NCBI RefSeq assembly: GCF_000739655.1
Contig: NZ_BATR01000181.1
Location: 124,001-188,000, forward strand
Direction of reading: 5' to 3'
Length of the DNA stretch: 64,000 bases
Source: Verrucomicrobium sp. BvORR106
GTDB taxonomy: Bacteria; Verrucomicrobiota; Verrucomicrobiia; Verrucomicrobiales; Verrucomicrobiaceae
Part shown: piece by piece, positions 40,854 to 51,114 of the stretch
Layout: every line of letters begins with the position of its first letter
How positions within the stretch are numbered: position 1 is the stretch's first letter
Program-made: the position numbers and the translations under genes
The notes under the pieces: generated by a model
What the model saw: the letters and a program-made list of their open reading frames with translations, nothing else
Database searches by the model: none
What the model was told of the DNA's origin: nothing

Positions 40854-42182
40854 TTATTGCCGAAGAAGGCGGGAGGCCGTGCGGGCCGTCGCACCCTCGT
40901 GGTTGCGCAAAGCTGCCCTTCCCGCTTGGGCCATGATCTGCGCCTCCTGCGGGTGCCGCAGGAGGTGGTCCAGGCGTCCCTGAAGGGCGGCAAAGTCCGC
41001 CACTTGAGCCGCCCCCTGCCTCATCAACAGCACACGCACGAGGGCGCTGAAGTTTTCCATGTGCGGGCCAAACAGCACCGGCTTGCCCAGCATGGCAGCC
41101 TCCGCAGGATTCTGTCCGCCAGTAGCGAGGAAACTCTTCCCCACCACCACCAGCGTGGCCAGCCCCTGCCAGGCCTTCAATTCCCCGGTCGTATCCACCA
41201 GCAGACAATCGGGAGCAATGCTCTGCTCCCGGTCCACCAGGCTCCGCCGCCGCACCTTCAGCTCCATGGAACCCAGGCGCTGCTGGATCTCCACCGCCCG
41301 TTCCACATGGCGCGGCACCAGGATCAAGAAGAGGGCTGGATGCGCCCCACGCAACCGGAGGTACACCCGGGCAATTTCCTCTTCCTCACCCGCATGGGTG
41401 CTGGCAGCCAGCAGGACGGGGCGTGACGGACTGATTCCCGCACGCTCCATGATCTGGCGGAACTCGGCCATCTGCTCCACCGGCTCGCGGTCGCCCGCCT
41501 CATCAAACTTGATGCTGCCCGTCCACACCACCCGCTTGGCATCCAGCCCCAGGGACAGCCAGCGCTCCACATCCTCCGGCTCCTGCACCATCACCTCCGT
41601 CAGCAAGGTAAAGATCGGTTGCACCAGCGTACGGAGCTGCCGGTAGCGCCTTTCGGAGCGCGGGGACAGGCGTGCGTTCACGAGCCGCACCGGGATGCCC
41701 CGGCGGGAGGCGGCCTGCACCAGATTGGGCCACACTTCCGCCTCCACCAGCACGATTTGCCTGGGTCGGATGACTGAGAGGCAACGGCGTACCACGAACC
41801 AGCCATCCAGCGGACTGTAGAGGGGAATCACCGCACCCGGCAACTCAGCCGCCAGTTTCTGGGCCTGGGCCATCCCCGTTGGAGTGGTGGTGGTGATCAC
41901 CACACCCACCTGAGGACGCTGCCGCACCAGCTCATGCACCAGCTTCACCGCGATGCCCACCTCCCCCACGCTCACCGCGTGCATCCAGATCACTTCAGCA
42001 TGGGACCGGTGCAGCGCATCCAGCTCTGCCCGCGCTGATTCGGAAAAGAAGCCCAGTCTCTGCCACAGATCACGCCAGCGGCCGCCCCGGGCTCGCATCT
42101 TCTTGATCGCCCCCGGCAGCATCACCAGGAGCATGATCGGCAGGATCAGATTGTAACACAGCAGCACCAGGGTTCTCAGCAT
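40854..42182 (-). CDS. waaA: 3-deoxy-D-manno-octulosonic acid (Kdo) transferase
   Basis: The 442-residue GT30-type enzyme is anchored by an N-terminal helix (LVLLCYNLILPIMLLVMLPG). Family motifs are WMHAVSVGEVGIAVKLV (catalytic Glu), VVITTTTPTGMAQA, VLVEAEVWPNLV, VWTGSIKFDE, LAASTHAGEEEEI, LVPRHVERA and GGQNPAEAAMLGKPVLFGPHMENF. It attaches Kdo to lipid IVA on the cytoplasmic face of the inner membrane. The ATG at 42182 opens the anchor. It overlaps the 3' end of rsmD by 113 bp in another frame. It completes the lipid A set with lpxC-fabZ and lpxA. Confidence 0.94.
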   Translation of the reverse strand: MLRTLVLLCYNLILPIMLLVMLPGAIKKMRARGGRWRDLWQRLGFFSESARAELDALHRSHAEVIWMHAVSVGEVGIAVKLVHELVRQRPQVGVVITTTTPTGMAQAQKLAAELPGAVIPLYSPLDGWFVVRRCLSVIRPRQIVLVEAEVWPNLVQAASRRGIPVRLVNARLSPRSERRYRQLRTLVQPIFTLLTEVMVQEPEDVERWLSLGLDAKRVVWTGSIKFDEAGDREPVEQMAEFRQIMERAGISPSRPVLLAASTHAGEEEEIARVYLRLRGAHPALFLILVPRHVERAVEIQQRLGSMELKVRRRSLVDREQSIAPDCLLVDTTGELKAWQGLATLVVVGKSFLATGGQNPAEAAMLGKPVLFGPHMENFSALVRVLLMRQGAAQVADFAALQGRLDHLLRHPQEAQIMAQAGRAALRNHEGATARTASRLLRQ

Positions 42183-42750
42183 CGGATATCGTCGGAAGTT
42201 GCAGCAGCAGAATGCGGGTGGAGCCGTAGGAGCGATCACGCACTACCTCCCAGTTCGGGATAACCCCGCTGTCTCGTTTTGTCACCATGCTTTCCAGCAC
42301 CAGCCACCCTCCGGGTGCCAGCACCTTGGGGAGGGATTCGTCGGCCAGCAGCAGGGCGGAAAAGTCCGTGTCCCCCGGTTTCTTGGTGTAAGGCGGGTCA
42401 GCAAATACGAGATCAAACTGTGCGCCTGCATCAGCCAGTCGACGCAGTGCGGCAAAGGCATCCGCCTTCGTGATCTTGCCCCCAGAAAGCTTGGTTTTGC
42501 CCAAGTTCTCCTGAATGAGCGTGGCAGCGGGACCGTGCTGCTCCACAAACAGCGCCTCCTTGGCCCCCCGGCTCAGGCACTCCAGCCCCAAAGCTCCGGA
42601 ACCCGCAAAAAGATCCAGCACCCGGGCTCCATCCACCAGATCTCCCAGCATGGAAAACAGCGCCTCCCGCACCCGATCAGCGGTGGGGCGGGCCACCATG
42701 GCGGGGACTTTAAGGTGAATACCGCCAGCGCGGCCTGCGATGATTCTCAT
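42070..42750 (-). CDS. rsmD: 16S rRNA (guanine-966-N2)-methyltransferase RsmD
   Basis: The 226-residue protein starts MRIIAGRAGGIHLKVP. It has RPTADRVREALFSML, VLDLFAGSGALGLECLSRGA (SAM motif I), FDLVFADPPY (motif IV, DPPY) and LAPGGWLVLES. The usual family end RDRSYGSTRILLLQL is reached about 40 residues before the stop. The last 37 residues are Ala/Asp/Gly-rich and encoded within waaA in another frame, so this tail may be a non-functional extension. The ATG at 42750 is chosen as start. Confidence 0.93.
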   Translation of the reverse strand: MRIIAGRAGGIHLKVPAMVARPTADRVREALFSMLGDLVDGARVLDLFAGSGALGLECLSRGAKEALFVEQHGPAATLIQENLGKTKLSGGKITKADAFAALRRLADAGAQFDLVFADPPYTKKPGDTDFSALLLADESLPKVLAPGGWLVLESMVTKRDSGVIPNWEVVRDRSYGSTRILLLQLPTISDAENPGAAVLQSDPADHAPGDAAGGDQEDASPGRPLA

Positions 42751-42838
42751 GAGATGGGGCGGAAAAGCTCCACCCCTATACCGGGATGCCCCGTCGTTCA
42801 ATACGAGGCTACTGCCTTCGCCAAACCCATCCCACCAC

Positions 42839-43819
42839 TCAGGCCTTGCCCTTGCCTTTGCTCTCACGCTCCATGATTTCCTGGCGCGCCCGCTCCAGCA
42901 GTTCCCGCTCTTCATGAGTCAGGCTGCCCAGCCCCTGGGTGGCAATCTTGTCCAGAATGGGATCGATCTCCCGCTCGATAAACTCTTTCTTGGTGAGCGA
43001 GGGGACAAACGTGTCCGAATCCGGCTCATTCACATCCACCACGCGGCGACGACGGCGGACGTTCGTGGCCGCCACGGCCGGGCGACCAGCCTCGCGACGC
43101 TGCCTTTCATGCCAGAGGCGCTCGTACGTCACCGGCGTGCCTCCATACCCCAGGATACGCATGAACCACATGCCGGTGAGCGCGCCCCCCAAGTGGGCAA
43201 AGTGTGCGATGCCCGTATCGATCACGCGCAGCGTTTCCAGAATGCCCAGCACGGTACTCACCCCGATGACCACCAACGCCAGCGTCCACATACGTACCCG
43301 GACCGGAATGATCAGTGAAATCATGGCCGTGACCACCTCCTGGGGAAGCATGACAGCCATGGCCACAAACACCCCGATCACGGCCGCGGACGCGCCGATC
43401 ACGGCATGAGGCTGGCCCACCATCCAGCCCACGAGCACCTCCAGGAGGGCACCTCCCAAGCCGGCGATGAAATAGACGTAGAGGAAGTAGCGCGGTCCCA
43501 CCAGAGACTGCAGCCCCTTGCCAGAGAAGAAAAGCATCAGGCAGTTGCACACCAGGTGGAACAGGTTCCCGTGCACAAACATGTGGGTGACCAGCGTCCA
43601 CACCCGCCCCTGCAGCAGGGCCTGTAAGGAGAATGCCCCCCAAGGCAGACGCTCGGATGTGCCATCAGGCATGACGATCACCGATGACCCCACGCCAAAG
43701 ACCTGCAGCACGAACACCGCCACATTGATGATTACCAGAAGCGTTACGGCATCCGGCCACATGACCTCCAACCAGCGGGAGGGCTGGGGGCCACGCATGT
43801 AGTCACGATCACTCAGCAT
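42839..43819 (-). CDS. Rhomboid family intramembrane serine protease
   Basis: The 326-residue protein has six membrane helices: VTLLVIINVAVFVLQVF, RVWTLVTHMFVHGNLFHLVCNCLMLFFSG (HxxxN region), YVYFIAGLGGALLEV, AVIGASAAVIGVFVAMAV with catalytic Ser in GASA, and IAHFAHLGGALTGMWFMRIL with the catalytic His. The usual GxSG is GASA here, seen in some active members. A charged cytoplasmic tail of about 90 residues follows, with RRRRR and a possible coiled coil (KKEFIEREIDPILDKI). Substrates are unknown. Confidence 0.93.
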   Translation of the reverse strand: MLSDRDYMRGPQPSRWLEVMWPDAVTLLVIINVAVFVLQVFGVGSSVIVMPDGTSERLPWGAFSLQALLQGRVWTLVTHMFVHGNLFHLVCNCLMLFFSGKGLQSLVGPRYFLYVYFIAGLGGALLEVLVGWMVGQPHAVIGASAAVIGVFVAMAVMLPQEVVTAMISLIIPVRVRMWTLALVVIGVSTVLGILETLRVIDTGIAHFAHLGGALTGMWFMRILGYGGTPVTYERLWHERQRREAGRPAVAATNVRRRRRVVDVNEPDSDTFVPSLTKKEFIEREIDPILDKIATQGLGSLTHEERELLERARQEIMERESKGKGKA

Positions 43820-43849
43820 ATCGCTATTTCTGCTATACCATAAAACGAC

Positions 43850-44347
43850 TCACAACACCAAGTCCACGTGAGAAAATTGCCCGGATCCAGTATCGTACAG
43901 TCCAAACCCGGGACTTCCAAAGCGGCCCATCAGCTCTCCAGGGTTCGCCCACAGCGTCTTGCCAATCTGGTGAATGTAGCGCTGATGGTCGTGCCCGCTG
44001 AACACCGCATCGTACGCCCCGCTCTCAGCCAGGCGGCGGGAAATGTCCGGATAGTGGTTCAGCGCAATCCTCTTCCCGTCCAGTTCCAGTTCTGCGAGCA
44101 GACCGTGCAACGTGACATGGGAGTGTTTCCCCGCCACCCGGGAAAGCAGAAACTGGTCCCCATCATTGTTGCCAAACACAACATGAATGGGCCCGGAAAA
44201 ACTTTCCGCCAGTTGGGCCAGGGTGAAAGGGGCGCAAAAGTCACCGAGAAACAGCAAAGCCTCCGCCTTCAACTCCCCAACCTGCCGCGTGGCGGCGGTC
44301 AAATGGTGCAGATGATCGTGAATGTCACTGAGAACAGCAATCTTCAT
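43850..44347 (-). CDS. YfcE/MJ0936-type metallophosphoesterase
   Basis: The 165-residue protein begins MKIAVLSDIHDHLHHL. It has LLFLGDFCAPF, VFGNNDGDQ and SGHDHQRYIHQIGKTLWANPGE, the complete di-metal calcineurin-like phosphodiesterase motif set (D-x-H, GD, GNND, GHDH). Such small enzymes hydrolyse phosphodiesters with Mn. It is the first gene of the run with rhomboid, rsmD and waaA. The substrate is unknown. Confidence 0.93.
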   Translation of the reverse strand: MKIAVLSDIHDHLHHLTAATRQVGELKAEALLFLGDFCAPFTLAQLAESFSGPIHVVFGNNDGDQFLLSRVAGKHSHVTLHGLLAELELDGKRIALNHYPDISRRLAESGAYDAVFSGHDHQRYIHQIGKTLWANPGELMGRFGSPGFGLYDTGSGQFSHVDLVL

Positions 44348-44493
44348 GGTGGCAAGGGACAGACTTTCGGAGGACTCACGCGTTCGACATGAGACGATTT
44401 CTCATTTGACGCGCATTTCAGCGGAGGCTAGGAACTAGCACGAACAAACTTTTGCTGTTCGGGTCAAACGTTTTCGCATCCCCTTCTTTCTGT

Positions 44494-45090
44494 ATGAATT
44501 TGCGCGCCTTCCTGGCCTCCGCCGCCGTTGCCCTGCTTTTTACTGCTGGTATCCGTGCTGAAAACCTTCCGCTTGATCATCCAACGGCAAAAGTCGTGAA
44601 CGCTTATCTCGAAGCGGTGGTGAAGCAGGACTGGAAGACAGCCTCCACAATGCTGCTTCCCGTTTCTCTGGAGCGTCGCAAAACCCAGATGATCACTTCG
44701 GTCAAAAACTCGACCACCATGACCGAAGAGGCCGCCAAGCTGAACATGCTGGGCGTCAAGGACGTGGCGGAGCTTCAGAAGATGACTCCTCAGGAAGCGT
44801 ATGTCGCCGATCGCGCCGCTGTGCACAGCCGGATGAAGGTGAGCCCGGAGACGATCAAGAAGAAGCAGGAGACCCTTAAGATCAACATTCTGGGCCTCGT
44901 TTCCGAAGAGTCAGGGAAGATTGTCCACGCCGTGGTCCGCACTCGTCAGGAAACAACTGATGTGGCCATCGAAGAGCTCCTCCTTATTTCCCTGACCCAG
45001 GACAAGCTCGACACGAAGAAGTGGCACGTGGTCCCGGACATGCAGCAGCCCATCACCACGCCTCTGGCAGCCGCCAAGGCCGCCCCCTGA
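44494..45090 (+). CDS. Secreted hypothetical protein
   Basis: The 198-residue precursor has a signal peptide MNLRAFLASAAVALLFTAGIRAE followed by a helical, Lys/Glu-rich domain (VVNAYLEAVVKQDWKTASTMLLPVSLERRK, IKKKQETLKINILGLVSEESGKIVHAVVRTRQE). The plan of repeated exposure of a small soluble domain resembles DUF4878/NTF2-like lipoproteins, but I cannot name a family. The ATG at 44494 starts the signal; an upstream ATG at 44452 lacks one. A strong terminator follows. Confidence 0.75.
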   Translation: MNLRAFLASAAVALLFTAGIRAENLPLDHPTAKVVNAYLEAVVKQDWKTASTMLLPVSLERRKTQMITSVKNSTTMTEEAAKLNMLGVKDVAELQKMTPQEAYVADRAAVHSRMKVSPETIKKKQETLKINILGLVSEESGKIVHAVVRTRQETTDVAIEELLLISLTQDKLDTKKWHVVPDMQQPITTPLAAAKAAP

Positions 45091-45119
45091 TCCAGGGCTC
45101 GATCAAAGAAGTTTCCCAA

Positions 45120-45152
45120 AACCGGTGTGGCGAAAGTCGCACCGGTTTTTTT
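45120..45152 (+). terminator. Rho-independent terminator
   Basis: AACCGGTGTGGC and GTCGCACCGGTT form a 12-bp stem (two G-U pairs) with a GAAA tetraloop, followed by seven T residues in all. It ends the secreted-protein gene 29 bp after its stop. Confidence 0.93.
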
Positions 45153-45212
45153 GTGGTTGGCCCGCTGCGCGTGAGACGAAAGGCATCAAGACAGGAGACC
45201 AAAGACATGACC

Positions 45213-45487
45213 TGACGCCAAGGGCGTCAAACAAAGTAGCCCAGGGTCAGGCGAGGCACGAGCCGCCACCCTGGGTACATGGATGGGTGGACCAGAACTC
45301 CGAAGTGAGTTCTACAAACTGTGAACGCACCCCTGACGTGTCCACCACGTGAAACACGGTCGTCTCCGGGTGATCTGGACGGTTTGTAGAACTCCCTTGG
45401 AGTTCCAGTACCAAACCATCGATACCCGGGGTGGCGACCGCTTCGCGATCTGACCCCGGGCTATTTTGTATCACGCCGTTGGCGTGA
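45213..45487. repeat. 275-bp imperfect inverted repeat with nested hairpins
   Basis: Arm 1 (45213-45321) and arm 2 (45380-45487) are reverse complements over roughly 108 bp with scattered mismatches, separated by a 58-bp centre. Each arm has three units. These are a small hairpin (TGACGCC-AA-GGCGTCA in arm 1, CACGCC-GTT-GGCGTG in arm 2), a larger hairpin (CCCAGGGT / ACCCTGGG in arm 1, ACCCGGGGT / ACCCCGGG in arm 2), and a stretch with GTTCTACAAAC. No protein is supported in the 475-bp gap that contains it. The paired arms differ at compensating positions, so the structure looks maintained. It may be a MITE-like or REP-doublet element or encode a structured RNA. Confidence 0.75.
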
Positions 45488-45627
45488 GACGCTCGCCATG
45501 AGAAGATCGTCATGGCCTCCATGCACTTCGGCGAAACCAAAGACACAACCCAACACCTCTCGCGAAGCGTCAGGTCTTGTGTCTTTCCTTCTTGTGTCTT
45601 GTGTCTGGCCGCTCCGCGGCCTCCGGC

Positions 45628-48159
45628 TTACGGCCTCACCGTCACCACAAACGCCTTGGCGGGGTCAAAGAACCGCGCGGCGGTCTCCTTCACCTGAGCA
45701 TCCGTCACGGAAGCCATGAGTTGCGGCAGCTTCTGATGATGCCCAAAACCGAAGCCGTTTAGCTCATCCCAGCCCAGCGCATCCGCCATGGCACCGTTCC
45801 CCTGTTGCTGACGCAACCAGGAGGATTTCCACGTCGTCTTGGCGCGTTGCAGTTCGTCGGACTCCAGACCTTCCTTGGCGAGGCTGGCGATCTCCTTCAT
45901 GAGCTCCGCCTCCACCAGATCCAGTTTCTTCGGATCCGTGCCAACATAGAAGTAGAACGCCCCTGAACCCAGGGCATGGAAGGCCTGCGTGCCCACATAG
46001 TAGGCCAGCCCCATCTCTTCACGAATGCGGTTGAAGAGACGTGAGCCCATGTCACTGCAGGCCTCGTCGATGAGTTGCAGTGCTGGCGCATAGGCATCCT
46101 GCATGCCGACCGTGGGGAACCCCACGACTAGCACACCCTGTTCCTTGTCGAGCTTGAGATCCCAGCGGGCTGCGTCCGCAGTGGGATACTCAGGCTCAAA
46201 GCCAGCCGTGGACTTCGTTCCTGACGCCAGCTTGCCGAGGCGCTCTTCCACGAGCGCGAGCACCTCCACGGCCTTCACATCTCCAAAGACCGACACCACC
46301 CCGTTGCCTCCCTGAACCGTGCGTTCCCAGTGGGCGCGGCACACTTCTTCATTCAAGCTGGCCACCGACTGCTGGGTCCCGAGCGCCGTGCGCTCGAAGG
46401 CCAGGCCGGCAAACATCTCCCGGCGCGCGCGGCGCAAGGCCACGGTGAGCGGGTCTTCCAACTCTTCACGAATGGAGGCCTGCTGGCGTTTTTGGATCTT
46501 GGGCAGGTGACCTGCCGGGAACACAGGCTGCGTGAGAATCTCTGTCAGCAGATCCAGCGCCACCACTTCGTCCCCCTTCACCACATCCGCCCCCACCACC
46601 AATCGGTGGGCGTCTCCCGTGGAGAGCAGCGATCCGCCGCGATCTTCCAGCACCGCAGCGATCTGCTCATCCGTGCGGCTCTGGGTGCCCTTCACCAGCC
46701 ACTGGGCGGTGATCTGGGTCACCCCGGCGTTCTCATCCGTTTCCACCGGCACCCCGGCCAGGAACTGAATGCGGGTGGAAATCAGAGGCAGGCGCGGGTT
46801 CTCGCCCACCAGCAGCGTCATGCCGTTGCTCAGGGTGAAGCGTTGTGCCTCCTCCCGGTTCACCCGGGCATTGGCCTGGCTCGCCTTCTTCAGCGTGCCC
46901 TGCGGATGCAGGGAAACCCGGCAGCGACGATTCGGCTGAATGTAGGTCCGGGCGGCGTTGGTCACGGCTTCCACCGTCAGGGTCCGGATGCGCTCCAGGT
47001 AGGTGCGATCCTGGTCGAGGTTCCCCACCGTGAGCCAGCTGTGCCCGAGGCTGTTGGCCATGCCACGCGTCGTGCTGCGCAGGCGCAACTGATGACTGAG
47101 GGTGGCACGCACTGCCTTGTCGAGTTCTTCCTGAGTCGGGCCGTTTTGACAAATCTTGTCCAGCACCTGACCGAGAGCCTCCTCCACCTTCTCCAGATCT
47201 TCGGCATCGCTTTCCGCTTCGACGGCGAAAAGGCCGCGATCCAATGCTGACCATGCGCCGGCCCCCACCCAGTGGGCAATGCCAAGGCGCTCCCTCAGTT
47301 CCAGATTGAGACGGGAACTGCGTCCGCTGCCCAGAATGAAGCCCAGCACATCCAGCGCCGGCTTGTCAGGATGGGAGTCCCCGTGGATGGGCCAGCCCAG
47401 GCTGAGTCGGGCGATGTCGGTGTTGAACTCCTTCTCGGACTGACGCGGGGCCACCTGCACGGGCTCCTCCGGCATCAGCACCGGCTCATAGGGGCGACGC
47501 TCCCAGCTGCCGAAATGCTGCTGAATCGCCGCGCGCACCGCCGTGGAATCAAAAGCCCCCACGATCACCAGGAAGCAGTTGTTGGGCACATAGTGCCGGC
47601 GCACAAAGCCCACCACATCCTCACGTCCCGCCTGATTGAAGATCTCCAGGTGCCCGATGATCGGATGACGCAGCGGGTGCTCGCGGAAGGCCGTCGTCTG
47701 CATCAGGTGTTGCAGCACGGACTGGGGGTCATCGTTGTCCATGGCGAACTCCCGCCGGATCACCTCCTGCTCCTTCACCAGTTCGTCCGCATGGAAGTTT
47801 GAGCTGCGGGCCATGTCGGCCAGGATGTTCAGGTATCCATCCACGTTCTCGGCCACCCCATCGATCCAGTACACGGTGCGGTTGAAGGTGGTGTAGGCAT
47901 TCACATAGCCGCCCAGCGCCTGGATCTCCTGGGAGATCTGCGGGGCTGTCCGGCGCTCCGTGCCTTTGAAAAACATGTGCTCCACCAGGTGAGCCAGCCC
48001 TGCCCCGGTCCACTTTTCCTCATGCAGGCTGCCCGCCTTCACCCACAGTTGCACGCTCGCCAGAGGATGCGCGTGGTCTTCCAGCAGAATCACCTCCAAG
48101 CCATTGTCCAGGGTGTGCAGTTGGGCGGCATTGGGTGGGATGGTGAGATCACTTTTCAT
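45628..48159 (-). CDS. M16 family (insulinase/pitrilysin-like) zinc peptidase
   Basis: The 843-residue protein has two M16 halves. The N-terminal half carries the inverted zinc motif HLVEH (AGLAHLVEHMFFKGTERRTA) and the third ligand Glu in KEQEVIRREFAMDNDD. The C-terminal half lacks HxxEH and has the R/Y-type pattern (MGSRLFNRIREEMGLAYYVGTQ). The total length is that of a complete processing-peptidase-like protein fused head to tail. No signal peptide is evident, so it is probably cytoplasmic or exported by other means. It degrades or processes peptides. Confidence 0.93.
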   Translation of the reverse strand: MKSDLTIPPNAAQLHTLDNGLEVILLEDHAHPLASVQLWVKAGSLHEEKWTGAGLAHLVEHMFFKGTERRTAPQISQEIQALGGYVNAYTTFNRTVYWIDGVAENVDGYLNILADMARSSNFHADELVKEQEVIRREFAMDNDDPQSVLQHLMQTTAFREHPLRHPIIGHLEIFNQAGREDVVGFVRRHYVPNNCFLVIVGAFDSTAVRAAIQQHFGSWERRPYEPVLMPEEPVQVAPRQSEKEFNTDIARLSLGWPIHGDSHPDKPALDVLGFILGSGRSSRLNLELRERLGIAHWVGAGAWSALDRGLFAVEAESDAEDLEKVEEALGQVLDKICQNGPTQEELDKAVRATLSHQLRLRSTTRGMANSLGHSWLTVGNLDQDRTYLERIRTLTVEAVTNAARTYIQPNRRCRVSLHPQGTLKKASQANARVNREEAQRFTLSNGMTLLVGENPRLPLISTRIQFLAGVPVETDENAGVTQITAQWLVKGTQSRTDEQIAAVLEDRGGSLLSTGDAHRLVVGADVVKGDEVVALDLLTEILTQPVFPAGHLPKIQKRQQASIREELEDPLTVALRRARREMFAGLAFERTALGTQQSVASLNEEVCRAHWERTVQGGNGVVSVFGDVKAVEVLALVEERLGKLASGTKSTAGFEPEYPTADAARWDLKLDKEQGVLVVGFPTVGMQDAYAPALQLIDEACSDMGSRLFNRIREEMGLAYYVGTQAFHALGSGAFYFYVGTDPKKLDLVEAELMKEIASLAKEGLESDELQRAKTTWKSSWLRQQQGNGAMADALGWDELNGFGFGHHQKLPQLMASVTDAQVKETAARFFDPAKAFVVTVRP

Positions 48160-48257
48160 GGAGTCAGAATGCAGAATGAGATCGGCGGGAATGCAGTCTT
48201 CACGCCGGTGGAAAGGGGCTGGATTGGGATACGAACAGAGAGTCGGAGCAGAGGACT

Positions 48258-48650
48258 TCAGCGACGGCGGGCGACTTGAAACGGACGCCGCAGCGCCTCC
48301 ATCAAGTCCACCCCGTCGAAAAAGTCATCTATGGAATCGGTCTCGTTCTTTCCGAAATAGCCGACTCCAATGAGGTTGTACACCATGTTTCCCACGTCCT
48401 CGCTGCGTTCCAGGCCCCAGTCCCGGATGACGAATGCCGCCATGGGACCAAATTCCAGCACCGCCAGGTCTCTGAAACCCGAGAGCAGTTCCCGGCCGTT
48501 GACGTGACGGTCGTCGTCATTTTCACGCTCCAGCATCTTCACCGTGTGGCCCAGGGCCTGGCACAGGAAGGCATAGCTCTCCGGAGCATAGCGGTTGTCG
48601 CGCTGCTGCACCTCATGGACGGCAAGCTGGAGGGCAAAGGATTCTCTCAT
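48258..48650 (-). CDS. Minf_1886 family protein
   Basis: The 130-residue protein starts MRESFALQLAVHEVQQRDNRYAPESYAFLCQALGHTVKML. It continues HVNGRELLSGFRDLAVLEFGPMAAFVIRDWGLERSEDVGNMVYNLIGVGYFGKNETDSIDDF. This matches the Minf_1886 family, found mainly in Verrucomicrobiota and Planctomycetota, whose function is not known. The ATG at 48650 agrees with the family length. It is a good lineage marker. It sits between the M16 peptidase and a tiny membrane protein on the same strand. Confidence 0.88.
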   Translation of the reverse strand: MRESFALQLAVHEVQQRDNRYAPESYAFLCQALGHTVKMLERENDDDRHVNGRELLSGFRDLAVLEFGPMAAFVIRDWGLERSEDVGNMVYNLIGVGYFGKNETDSIDDFFDGVDLMEALRRPFQVARRR

Positions 48651-48702
48651 GAACGAAAATAGCTGGTGGGGGGCACCCAAGATGGCGCAAAGGCGGAGTG
48701 GG

Positions 48703-48867
48703 TCAATCTGGAGCCGCTTGTGGGGGCTCCACCTCCTCAATTGCGGGGATGACCGCTTGGGGGACCTCCGTCTGGACACCGCGATAACGACAGGCCTTCA
48801 CACCGGCTCCCAGCAACAGCAGGGCCAGAATGCCGAGGATCAGTCGTCGTTCGTCGGGGGATACCAT
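48703..48867 (-). CDS. Small single-pass membrane protein
   Basis: The 54-residue product has one membrane helix ([21 protein letters not shown]) after a short charged N-terminus (MVSPDERR) and a Pro/Glu tail ([19 protein letters not shown]). This resembles the N-terminal anchor of ComEA-like or helix-hairpin-helix proteins but stops before any such domain. The ATG at 48867 is chosen as start. It may be a real small protein or the remnant of a longer one. Confidence 0.5.
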   Translation of the reverse strand: MVSPDERRLILGILALLLLGAGVKACRYRGVQTEVPQAVIPAIEEVEPPQAAPD

Positions 48868-48973
48868 GGAGGAATCCGCACCTCTGGGGGCAACCTTCAC
48901 ACTCGTCAAGCGTCCCGCCCCTCATTCTCCATTGACTCCGCCCCCTTGCAAAGGCACTCATCTTTCCCGTTCC

Positions 48974-50677
<1,704 letters not shown>

Positions 50678-50719
50678 GACAGGTTTCCAACCTGTCGGTA
50701 CCGCAGGATTTCATCCTGC
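50678..50719. repeat. REP pair, order A-B, abutting the glnS stop codon
   Basis: Palindrome A (GACAGGTT-TCC-AACCTGTC, 50678-50696) and palindrome B (GCAGGAT-TTC-ATCCTGC, 50703-50719) are separated by 6 bp. It has the same sequence family as the pairs at 23524 and 24259 but no transposase here. The first base follows the glnS TAG directly. Confidence 0.88.
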
Positions 50720-50748
50720 CTCATTTCAGACCAGCCCCTCCTTCCACC

Positions 50749-51102
50749 ATGTCCCCCACCCCCGAAGACTCCCCTTTCGGCGGCCTGAGTTCCTCAGGAC
50801 TGCCTCCTGGGCCTTCGGCCAAGGGTGGCCCCGACTCGCCTCAAAACCGGTGGAAGATGGGCAAGGTCACGCTGCAACGTGAGACCGCCCATCGCGGCGG
50901 AAAAACCGTCATCGTGATCAAGGACTTCGCGTCCCATCTCCCCGCCACCGTCATCGAGCAGATCGGCAAACGCGTCCGGGCCGCCTGTGGTTGCGGCGGC
51001 ACCGTCAAGGACCGCCGCATCGAGATCCAGGGAGATCAAGTGGACCGCATCCGCAAGGTCCTCGAAGCTGAGGGCCTCGAGGTCGGCGGCATCAAAAAAT
51101 AA
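50749..51102 (+). CDS. SUI1/eIF1-family translation factor (YciH-like)
   Basis: The 117-residue protein has a Pro/Gly/Ser N-terminus and a SUI1 domain (about 38-115): GKVTLQRETAHRGGKTVIVIKDF, IGKRVRAACGCGGTVKDRRIEIQGDQVDRIRKVLEAEG. The RAACGCGGTVKD block is the hallmark of the family. eIF1 sets start-site fidelity in eukaryotes and archaea; bacterial YciH is a non-essential relative with a stress-related initiation role. It follows glnS and its REP pair on the same strand. Confidence 0.93.
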   Translation: MSPTPEDSPFGGLSSSGLPPGPSAKGGPDSPQNRWKMGKVTLQRETAHRGGKTVIVIKDFASHLPATVIEQIGKRVRAACGCGGTVKDRRIEIQGDQVDRIRKVLEAEGLEVGGIKK

Positions 51103-51114
51103 CGTCGGGGCTTC

